Shown here in pieces: positions 1 to 5,196 of a stretch of DNA of 5,196 nucleotides. A program made the translations under genes and the position numbers. The notes under the pieces are model-generated. The model made no database searches, was not told where the DNA came from, and saw only the letters and a list, made by a program, of their open reading frames with translations. The stretch comes from Clostridia bacterium. Lineage in GTDB: Bacteria; Bacillota_A; Clostridia; Oscillospirales; CAG-272. Where the stretch lies: the NCBI GenBank assembly GCA_017472105.1, contig JAFUQY010000169.1:1-5196 (forward strand), written 5' to 3'. The stretch's first letter is position 1, and the number at the start of each line of letters is the position of its first letter.

Positions 1-1289
1 AATGGTACGCCGACGACGGTAAAATCTACTACATCCCCCGGGACGAGAGCATCACGCCGGATACGATTGAAGCGTACATTCCGTCGATTCACAAGCTGTT
101 CGACATTCACGGTACGCCCGGAAATCCGGTGAAAAACATCCGGCTGAAGAATCTTGACATGGGCGTGACCCGCGGTGAGTACGGCTCGGTCGGTGTGTTC
201 GGCGTGAACAATCCCGGCACAACCCGGTACGCGTCCGATGCACAGGCGGTATCCCAGGCGGACGGCTCGATTTCCTTCCTGTATGCATCCGGCTGCTCGA
301 TCGAGGACTGCTCGCTCACGAATTTCGGCGTGCACGGCGTTGTAATCGAGAAGGGCTGCCGCAATATCCGTCTGTCCGGAATGGTGATGCGCGACGGCGG
401 TGCGGGCGGTGTCAAAATCATCGGCGGTGCGGTCGGCTGTGATCCGAAAGACGAAACCTTCGGCTGCACCGTGGAAGACTGCTCCATCACGTACTGCGGA
501 CGGCGGTATTTCGCGGCATGCGGCGTGCTTCTGATCCACACCTACGAAAACACCATCGCCCACAATGAAATCGGGCATCTCTACTACACCGGTGTCTCCG
601 TCGGATGGGTCTGGGGCTACGCGCCGAATCAGTCCCATGACAACCTCATCACGAAGAACCACATCCATCACCTCGGCGGCGGCATGCTTTCCGACATGGG
701 CGGCGTGTATCTGCTCGGACTCCAGCCGGGTACCGTCGTCTCGAACAACGTCATCCACGACGTCACCTCCCGTCACTACGGCGGATGGGCATTGTACACC
801 GACGAAGGCTCGAGCTACATGACGCTGGAAAACAACATCTGCTGGAACACCTCCGACAACTCGTACCACCAGCACTACGGCTCGATGAACACTGTGCGCA
901 ACAACATTTTCGCCTTCTCCCGCGGTCAGATGATGCGGGTATCGCGGACGGAAACGCACCTGTCGATCATTTTCGAGAACAATATCGTTTACTCCGACGG
1001 CGCGCCGATGTTCGATATCAGCCGTGCGCAGATCAATCAGAAAACCGTGGCATCCCGCCGGAATCTCTACTTCGACACCACACGCGAATCCCCCGTCATG
1101 CGGCAGTTCGGTGAGGAAGCACTGACCCTCGGTGACATGCAGGCGTGCGGTCTGGAACACGGTTCGTGCATCGCTGACCCGATGTTCAAAGACGCCGCCA
1201 GCCACGACTTCACGCTTCTGCCCGGCTCGCCTGCGCTGGCAATGGGATTCCGTCCGATTGATGTGAGCGATGTGGGACCGAGAAAATAA
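1..1289 (+). CDS. Right-handed parallel beta-helix protein, GH141-like (5' partial)
   Basis: The reading frame is open from base 3 to the TAA at 1287-1289 (428 codons seen). Bases 1-2 fit a split GAA codon, giving the usual 'GEWY' block, so the true start lies left of the window. An internal GTG at 129 is in frame but sits inside the conserved fold and is not the start. The fragment opens with a WYADDGKIYYIP strand, common in polysaccharide-active beta-helix proteins, then gives rungs of PbH1 type with repeated Asn-Asn-x-Ile/Val steps. Conserved blocks are LSDMGGVY (Asp at fragment residue 231), YTDEGSS (Asp267-Glu268) and HQHYG (289-293). The acidic residues are plausible catalytic candidates. 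The pattern resembles GH141, whose known members include an alpha-L-fucosidase acting on rhamnogalacturonan II and a xylanase; the substrate here is unknown. The fragment is cysteine-rich. Because the N-terminus is missing, secretion cannot be judged. The fold is secure; the GH141 assignment is tentative. Confidence 0.85.
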   Translation, partial: WYADDGKIYYIPRDESITPDTIEAYIPSIHKLFDIHGTPGNPVKNIRLKNLDMGVTRGEYGSVGVFGVNNPGTTRYASDAQAVSQADGSISFLYASGCSIEDCSLTNFGVHGVVIEKGCRNIRLSGMVMRDGGAGGVKIIGGAVGCDPKDETFGCTVEDCSITYCGRRYFAACGVLLIHTYENTIAHNEIGHLYYTGVSVGWVWGYAPNQSHDNLITKNHIHHLGGGMLSDMGGVYLLGLQPGTVVSNNVIHDVTSRHYGGWALYTDEGSSYMTLENNICWNTSDNSYHQHYGSMNTVRNNIFAFSRGQMMRVSRTETHLSIIFENNIVYSDGAPMFDISRAQINQKTVASRRNLYFDTTRESPVMRQFGEEALTLGDMQACGLEHGSCIADPMFKDAASHDFTLLPGSPALAMGFRPIDVSDVGPRK

Positions 1290-2473
1290 TGCAGAATGAG
1301 AGAGAACCGATGAATAATTTTGTTAACGTAAAGCATCTCGGAGCTGCCGGGGACGGAATCGCGGACGATGCTCCGGCAATCCAGTCGGCACTTGACATGG
1401 CGGAGAACGGCGGAAAGGTGTACATCCCGGCGGGAAACTACCGGATCGGACGCACACTGTACATCGGCGACGGCACAACAATCTGGGCGGAACCGGATGC
1501 GCGCCTGTTCGTGTGCGAAAAAACGCCGAAGAAGCGCGGGGATTTCCTGCTCTCCAACCGGGATCCTGCGGGCGGAAACCGGGATATCTCCGTCATCGGC
1601 GGTACATGGGACGGAAATTTTGACGGGAAGAACAACACGAAACCCGCCGATCTGTTTGATCAGAATGCGTTCTCCGGCTCGACCCTGAACTTCGTGAACG
1701 TGAAGAATCTCACCCTGCAAAGCCTGAACATGCGCAACTCCGTCGTGTACTACATCCGCATGGCAAAGCTCGACGGGTTCGTGATCCGCGACATTCACTT
1801 CTCCTCCGACCGGCGCGCGTTCAATCAGGACGGACTCCACTTCGGCGGCGAGGTACGGCACGGTCTGATCGAGAACATCACGGCATCCTCCGGGCAGACA
1901 AACGACGACATGATCGCCTTCAACGCGGACGACTCCATGGTGCGGCTGGAAAATCTCGATCTGTGCTGCGGTCCGATTGAAGACATCACGGTGCGCGGCG
2001 TATTTGCGGAAAACTGCTACACGGGATTCCGTTTGCTGTCCGTGAATTCCCCGATCCGCAATATCACGATGCAGGACATTTTCATCGGATGCCGCCACTT
2101 CGCGCTGAACATGGACGGTGCCCGGTACTGCCGCACGCCGCTCATCAAGCCCGGCGAAAAACCGAACGGCTCCGGTCTGATCGAGAACGTCACGATTGAC
2201 AACATCACGGTCGGATCGGTGGAAAGTGCGGGTGAAAAGGCGCTGATTCTGGCGGAAACCGTACTGAAAAACGTAAAAATCACAAATTTCCGCCGGCTTG
2301 ACACAAACTTTGAGAAGCCCACACTCCTCATCACCAACGCTCCCGGCTCCTTCGGCGAGATGCACGCTGACGGGAACACCCTCTCCTACCGTCTCGCAGG
2401 CGATGAATTCCGCTGGGTGAGTGACTTTGATTCCGTCATCATGAACAGTGACGCGGAAGGAACGCTCGAATAA
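1289..2473 (+). CDS. GH28-related / pectate lyase superfamily beta-helix protein
   Basis: This is a complete 394-aa gene whose ATG overlaps the upstream stop by one base (TAATG), so it is translationally linked to the previous gene. An alternative start at 1310 (MNNFVNVKHLG, 387 aa) follows a weak GAGAGA and fits the family N-terminus equally well. The N-terminal motif VKHLGAAGDGIADDAPAIQSAL is the entry rung of pectate lyase superfamily (Pectate_lyase_3 type) proteins. Numbering from 1289, three GH28-like sites are visible: NQDG with Asp181 (the NxD site), NDD with Asp206-Asp207, and FRLLS with Arg248 where GH28 usually has RIK. The GHG motif expected between the DD and RIK sites is absent. 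It has no signal peptide or membrane segment, so it should act in the cytoplasm, perhaps on imported oligosaccharides. It probably hydrolyses a glycosidic bond of a uronic-acid-containing or related sugar chain, but a lyase or other activity cannot be excluded. The family is secure; the substrate is unknown. Confidence 0.85.
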   Translation: MQNEREPMNNFVNVKHLGAAGDGIADDAPAIQSALDMAENGGKVYIPAGNYRIGRTLYIGDGTTIWAEPDARLFVCEKTPKKRGDFLLSNRDPAGGNRDISVIGGTWDGNFDGKNNTKPADLFDQNAFSGSTLNFVNVKNLTLQSLNMRNSVVYYIRMAKLDGFVIRDIHFSSDRRAFNQDGLHFGGEVRHGLIENITASSGQTNDDMIAFNADDSMVRLENLDLCCGPIEDITVRGVFAENCYTGFRLLSVNSPIRNITMQDIFIGCRHFALNMDGARYCRTPLIKPGEKPNGSGLIENVTIDNITVGSVESAGEKALILAETVLKNVKITNFRRLDTNFEKPTLLITNAPGSFGEMHADGNTLSYRLAGDEFRWVSDFDSVIMNSDAEGTLE

Positions 2474-2488
2474 ATCCGGATCGGGCGG

Positions 2489-2536
2489 AAAATTTACAAT
2501 TTCCATGGTGACATGTGACGTTATCTGCTGTATAAT
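2489..2536 (+). promoter_or_regulatory. SigA-type promoter with UP-like element for the COG2426 gene
   Basis: The -35 box is GTGACA (2508-2513, five of six matches to TTGACA) and the -10 box is a perfect TATAAT (2531-2536), separated by 17 nt. An AT-rich tract, AAAATTTACAATTT (2489-2502), lies just upstream of the -35 where an UP element would be. Transcription should begin near 2543, leaving a leader of about 30 nt before the ATG at 2573. The -35 box overlaps a short tandem, ATGGTGAC/ATGTGAC (2505-2519), which could be an operator, though that is speculative. Confidence 0.8.
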
Positions 2537-2563
2537 AAATAGAATTACAAAAATTTCCGCTTT

Positions 2564-2569
2564 GGTGAT
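2564..2569 (+). promoter_or_regulatory. Ribosome binding site of the COG2426 gene
   Basis: GGTGAT lies 3 nt before the ATG at 2573. It matches the 3' half of the AGGAGGTGATC anti-anti-SD sequence rather than the usual GGAGG core, so initiation may be weaker than for the two downstream genes. It supports 2573 as the start. Confidence 0.5.
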
Positions 2570-2572
2570 AAC

Positions 2573-3034
2573 ATGAGTTTATTTCTGAAATATCTCAGCG
2601 TGTTCGGCATGGCGATGCTCCCGGTGCTGGAGCTTCGCGGCTCGGTGCCGTGGGGTGTGGCGCAGGATCTGAACTACGGTCTGGTACTGGCAGTCAGCAT
2701 CCTCGGGAACATGCTCCCTGTGCCGTTCATCATCCTGTTCATCCGGCAGATTTTTGCGTGGATGAAGAAAAAAAGCGCCCGGCTTGCGAAAATCGCGGAA
2801 AAGCTGGAGGCACGCGCCCACGAAAAAGGCGATATTCTGGTCAGATACGAAACCCTCGGACTCTTTATTTTAGTCGCAATTCCCCTGCCCGGTACGGGTG
2901 CATGGACGGGAGCCCTCGTCGCATCCATCTTTGATCTGCGCATGAAAAACGCCCTTCCCGCAATTTTCTTCGGCGTCGTCGCTGCCGGTCTGGTAATGAC
3001 ATTCCTCAGCTACGGCGTGGATGTGCTGATCTGA
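2573..3034 (+). CDS. Small multidrug export family membrane protein (COG2426)
   Basis: This 153-aa integral membrane protein has the normal length for the COG2426 / Sm_multidrug_ex (PF06695) family. The two hallmark proline/glycine-rich blocks are present: LPVLELRGSVPWG (residues 16-28) and AIPLPGTGAWTG (102-113). They look like paired re-entrant loops. Hydrophobic segments lie at about 5-25, 35-58, 93-118 and 127-151. A basic, probably cytoplasmic, amphipathic stretch (WMKKKSARLAKIAEKLEARAHEK cut at about residues 63-85) separates the halves. The family name implies export of small compounds, but to my knowledge its substrate is poorly established, so transport is an annotation by family only. 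The gene has its own promoter at 2508-2536 and its own terminator at 3051-3097. It is therefore likely a single-gene unit rather than part of the beta-helix operon. Confidence 0.9.
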   Translation: MSLFLKYLSVFGMAMLPVLELRGSVPWGVAQDLNYGLVLAVSILGNMLPVPFIILFIRQIFAWMKKKSARLAKIAEKLEARAHEKGDILVRYETLGLFILVAIPLPGTGAWTGALVASIFDLRMKNALPAIFFGVVAAGLVMTFLSYGVDVLI

Positions 3035-3050
3035 ACCCGCATCTGTCCCG

Positions 3051-3097
3051 AAAGCACCTGTCTTCGTACCGTTCCTGAGCGGACTCGGGTGCTTTTT
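3051..3097 (+). terminator. Rho-independent terminator after the COG2426 gene
   Basis: AAAGCACC (3051-3058) pairs with GGTGCTTT (3088-3095), and a T-run extends to 3097. Inside it, CCTGAG (3074-3079) and CTCGGG (3084-3089) form a short hairpin around a CGGA tetraloop. The inner and outer stems compete for two Gs, so the exact fold is uncertain. It lies 16 nt after the TGA stop, as expected for a terminator. Confidence 0.75.
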
Positions 3098-3158
3098 CTG
3101 CGGCGCACTGCCGATTTTCCGAAACCACCGACAATCTGAGAACCAATCCATCCACCGG

Positions 3159-3165
3159 AAGGAGG
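3159..3165 (+). promoter_or_regulatory. Strong Shine-Dalgarno of the MATE gene
   Basis: AAGGAGG sits 8 nt before the ATG at 3174. This near-ideal site selects 3174 over the in-frame ATG at 3186. Confidence 0.85.
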
Positions 3166-3173
3166 ACACCTGT

Positions 3174-4565
3174 ATGAAAAACAAAATGAACACCGAAACC
3201 ATGTATGCCGCAATGATGCCGTGGCGACTGTTCTTCGTCGTGGCTCTTCCCGGCATGGTCAGCATGTTCGCCATGTCGATTTACAGCATCATCGAGGGCG
3301 CATTCATCGGTCAGCTGCTCGGCGAGGGTGCATTTGCCGCCGTCAATATCGCCATGCCCGTGGTGATGATTAACTTCTCCATCGCCGACCTGATCGGTGT
3401 TGGGGCATCGGTTCCCATTTCCATCGCACTCGGCAAAAAGGAGCACGACACGGCGAACAACGTCTTCTCCTGTTCGGTCATCATGATTTTTCTCGCGTCC
3501 CTCTTCATGGGAACGGTGCTGTATCTCGCAGCTGAGCCGCTTTGCAGCATGATGGGCGCGGATGACGTTCTGCTGGATACCTCCGTCCGCTATCTCCGTA
3601 CCTGTGCGCTGTGCAGTCCGCTTGCCTCGATTTTCTTTGCCATGGACAATTACCTGCGCATCAGCGGCTATGTCAAGACGAGCATGGTCATCAACGTGGT
3701 ATCCAATTTCGTCACGCTCGGGCTTCTGACCTTCTTCCTTCTCGGAATGAACATGGACGTCGTCGGATCCGCGCTTGCCACTTCCCTCTCGTTCTGTCTC
3801 TGTTCGATTACGGCGATGATTCCGTTCCTGCGCGGCAAAACACTGCTCCGCTTCACCAAACCGCACTTCCACAAGGCGATGTTCCGCGAAATTGCGGCGT
3901 GCGGCTCACCGGTCTTCATGAACAACATTTCCGGACGCGTCACGTCGATTCTTCTGAACATTTCGCTCATGACGCTCGGCGCGCAGACATGGGGGGAGGG
4001 CGGCGGTACCACTGCGGTTGCGGTTTATGCCGTGCTCATGTATGCGAGTGATCTGTGCTGGCCGCTTCTCTACGGCATCAGCGATTCCCTCTCTCCTGCC
4101 ATCGGCTTCAACTGGGGTGCGGAAAACTACACCAGAGTGAAGCAGATCGTGAAATGCGGCTATCTCGGCACGGGTATTGTGGGACTGGTCTCGACGGCTG
4201 TGCTGTACTTCTGCTCCGGGATTGTGGCGTCCCTTTTCGTCAATGCGGAGGACGTCATGCTTCTCGAAGAATCCACCCGCGCGATCCGGCTGTTCTGCTT
4301 TGCGTATCTCTTCCGCTGGTTCGGTGTGACGACACAGGGTTTCCTCAGCGCCATCGAAAAACCGGCTCTGGCAACGATCATGTCCGTATCCATCGCGCTG
4401 ATCTTCCCGGTTCTCATGCTCATCGTGCTCTGGCCGCTCGGACTTGACGGTATCTGGCTCAATTTCGTTGGAGTGAACATCCTCATCTGCATTCTCGGAG
4501 CGTTCCTGCTCGCAAGAATCCGGAGGGAAATGAAACAGAAATCCGCCGCGAAGACTGATGAATAA
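3174..4565 (+). CDS. MATE family multidrug/cation efflux transporter
   Basis: This 463-aa polytopic inner-membrane protein has the usual length and about 12 membrane segments in two homologous halves. Family signatures include PGMVSMFAMSIYSIIEGAFIG (cut; residues 26-46) with the following LGEGAFAAVNIAMP (49-62), the GASVPISIALGKK block (77-89), DNYLRISGYVKTSMVINVVSN (158-178) and, in the second half, SPAIGFNWGAENY (307-319). The last is the equivalent of the usual 'QPaiGYNyGA' motif and points to a MepA/NorM-like member. MATE proteins export drugs or metabolites, often cationic, in exchange for H+ or Na+; the substrate and coupling ion cannot be read from the sequence. The tail (about 447-463) is charged and cytoplasmic. 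The gene lies between two terminators, so it is probably monocistronic or reached by readthrough from the COG2426 gene. No frameshift or truncation is seen. Confidence 0.95.
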   Translation: MKNKMNTETMYAAMMPWRLFFVVALPGMVSMFAMSIYSIIEGAFIGQLLGEGAFAAVNIAMPVVMINFSIADLIGVGASVPISIALGKKEHDTANNVFSCSVIMIFLASLFMGTVLYLAAEPLCSMMGADDVLLDTSVRYLRTCALCSPLASIFFAMDNYLRISGYVKTSMVINVVSNFVTLGLLTFFLLGMNMDVVGSALATSLSFCLCSITAMIPFLRGKTLLRFTKPHFHKAMFREIAACGSPVFMNNISGRVTSILLNISLMTLGAQTWGEGGGTTAVAVYAVLMYASDLCWPLLYGISDSLSPAIGFNWGAENYTRVKQIVKCGYLGTGIVGLVSTAVLYFCSGIVASLFVNAEDVMLLEESTRAIRLFCFAYLFRWFGVTTQGFLSAIEKPALATIMSVSIALIFPVLMLIVLWPLGLDGIWLNFVGVNILICILGAFLLARIRREMKQKSAAKTDE

Positions 4566-4579
4566 ATCCTGAATAACGC

Positions 4580-4619
4580 AAAAATACGAGCGGTACGCTG
4601 TGTACTGCCCGTATTTTTT
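4580..4619 (+). terminator. Long intrinsic terminator after the MATE gene
   Basis: AAAAATACG (4580-4588) pairs with CGTATTTTT (4610-4618). After one A/C mismatch, GCGGTAC (4590-4596) pairs with GTACTGC (4602-4608) with one G-U pair, around the loop GCTGT. That gives 16 paired positions out of 17, ending in a run of six Ts. The matching A-run on the left arm means it could also stop transcription from the opposite strand. Confidence 0.92.
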
Positions 4620-4649
4620 GTTTTGCCTTTGTATTTCCACCCGTTCCTT

Positions 4650-4756
4650 TTGCAGCAGGTCCGATTTTTTCCGCCAAACCGTCGGGAGTGACCGCAGCCT
4701 CGCCCGTCATCGGAATCGGACATGCATTCCGCAGGAGCACGGGAGATTGCAGCAGG
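4650..4756 (+). repeat. Short repeats in the non-coding gap before the reductase gene
   Basis: The stretch between the MATE terminator and the next promoter (4620-4784) holds no convincing gene on either strand. It contains a 10-bp direct repeat, TTGCAGCAGG, at 4650-4659 and 4747-4756, and an 8-bp inverted repeat, GTCCGATT (4659-4666) and AATCGGAC (4714-4721). These could be protein-binding sites, a structured leader of an unseen RNA, or chance. No known riboswitch or RNA family was recognised. Confidence 0.3.
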
Positions 4757-4784
4757 GAATATTCATTTTCCGGGAAGCCGGTGC

Positions 4785-4813
4785 TTGACTTGACGCCGTT
4801 CCTGTGATAAAAT
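4785..4813 (+). promoter_or_regulatory. SigA-type extended -10 promoter of the aldo/keto reductase gene
   Basis: TTGACT (4785-4790) and TAAAAT (4808-4813) each match consensus at five of six bases and are 17 nt apart. A TGA (4805-4807) directly before the -10 gives the extended TGn element. The predicted start is near 4820, with a leader of about 30 nt. A second TTGACG overlaps at 4790-4795, but its spacing to any -10 box is too short. Confidence 0.8.
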
Positions 4814-4835
4814 GGAGTCAAACTATAAATGATTC

Positions 4836-4841
4836 AAGGAG
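4836..4841 (+). promoter_or_regulatory. Shine-Dalgarno of the aldo/keto reductase gene
   Basis: AAGGAG lies 7 nt before the ATG at 4849 and fixes the start of this gene. Confidence 0.85.
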
Positions 4842-4848
4842 AAATAAC

Positions 4849-5196
4849 ATGAGCTACGAACAGTACGTCCCCTACACACCCGCTGACGACCGTTACTCGA
4901 AGATGCCCTACCGCAGATGCGGCAGAAGCGGTCTCAAGCTCCCGGCAATTTCCCTCGGTCTCTGGCACAACTTCGGGGACATCACCCCGTTCGGTGTACA
5001 GCAGAAAATCCTCCGCACCGCCTTTGACTGCGGCATCACCCACTTCGACCTCGCGAACAACTACGGCCCGCCGTACGGTGAAGCGGAACGCAACTTCGGC
5101 GAACACATGAAGCGCGACTGGCACATCTGGCGTGACGAGCTGGTGATCTCCACCAAGGCGGGATTTGACATGTGGAAGGGTCCCTACGGCAACGAC
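4849..5196 (+). CDS. Aldo/keto reductase, YghZ-like (3' partial)
   Basis: The frame opens with ATG at 4849 and runs without a stop to the window edge (116 residues of an expected 320-350). The sequence YRRCGRSGLKLPAISLG (residues 21-37), LWHNFGD (38-44), FDLANNYGPPYGEAE (66-80) and LVISTKAGFDMW (98-109) matches the YghZ / L-glyceraldehyde-3-phosphate reductase branch of the AKR superfamily, which is related to potassium-channel beta subunits. Three of the four catalytic tetrad residues are in view, by family position: Asp67, Tyr72 and Lys103. The His lies beyond the edge. The enzyme would use NADPH to reduce small aldehydes such as L-glyceraldehyde 3-phosphate or methylglyoxal, in the cytoplasm. 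It has no signal peptide and its own promoter and ribosome site, so it starts a separate unit. The subfamily is well supported; the physiological substrate in this organism is an inference. Confidence 0.93.
   Translation, partial: MSYEQYVPYTPADDRYSKMPYRRCGRSGLKLPAISLGLWHNFGDITPFGVQQKILRTAFDCGITHFDLANNYGPPYGEAERNFGEHMKRDWHIWRDELVISTKAGFDMWKGPYGND

Noticed and set aside
129..1289. GTG at 129 as the start of the first gene
   Set aside because: The frame stays open to the left edge and the upstream residues (WYADDGKIYYIP) belong to the same conserved family, so 129 is internal. No ribosome site precedes it.
2487..2504. GGAAAATTTACAATTTCC as a terminator of the beta-helix operon
   Set aside because: The stem is short, A/T-rich and needs a bulge, and no T-run follows. 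The AT-rich tract is better explained as part of the promoter.
1067..2506. A 479-codon open frame on the minus strand
   Set aside because: It lies opposite the well-supported GH28-related gene and the end of the previous gene. Its protein has no recognisable domain, and such long antisense frames are expected from GC-rich codon use.
3006..3872. A 288-codon open frame on the minus strand rich in His, Glu, Asp and Arg
   Set aside because: It is antisense to the MATE gene and crosses the terminator at 3051-3097. The charged, low-complexity composition is the typical antisense image of a hydrophobic membrane protein.
4790..4811. Second promoter made of TTGACG (4790) and GATAAA (4806)
   Set aside because: The spacer would be only 10 nt, too short for SigA; the 4785/4808 pair has the correct 17-nt spacing.
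4483..4821. A 112-codon minus-strand frame covering the non-coding gap before the reductase
   Set aside because: It reads through the strong terminator and into the MATE gene. It begins inside the reductase promoter region, has no clear ribosome site, and resembles no family I know.

Overview
The window holds five protein-coding genes, all on the + strand, and reads as chromosomal DNA of an anaerobic Bacillota, most likely a gut or rumen Clostridia (Oscillospiraceae-like). That assignment is inferred from the moderately high GC content with GC-rich third positions, AAGGAG-type ribosome sites, SigA-type promoters, and protein types common in that group. No mobile element, CRISPR array, tRNA or rRNA was recognised.

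Region 1 (1-2473): two carbohydrate-active right-handed parallel beta-helix proteins. The first is cut by the left edge and resembles the GH141-like / PbH1-repeat proteins. The second is a GH28-related, pectate-lyase-superfamily protein. They are joined by a TAATG stop/start overlap, so they are almost certainly co-transcribed and probably act on the same plant polysaccharide or oligosaccharide, perhaps pectin-derived. The second lacks a signal peptide and should act in the cytoplasm.

Region 2 (2474-3097): a near-consensus SigA promoter with an AT-rich UP-like segment starts a new unit. It encodes a 153-aa COG2426 / 'small multidrug export' family membrane protein and is closed by a hairpin terminator.

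Region 3 (3098-4619): a MATE-family multidrug/cation antiporter with a strong Shine-Dalgarno but no clear promoter of its own, followed by a long, nearly perfect terminator hairpin.

Region 4 (4620-5196): about 165 bp of non-coding sequence with short repeats, then a SigA-type extended -10 promoter and the first 116 codons of a YghZ-like aldo/keto reductase that runs off the right edge.

The genes look like three or four independent transcription units. Apart from the beta-helix pair, nothing shows that neighbours work together. No clearly new biological system is visible. The points most worth a second look are the uncharacterised beta-helix enzyme pair and the GH28-like protein without the usual GHG motif.
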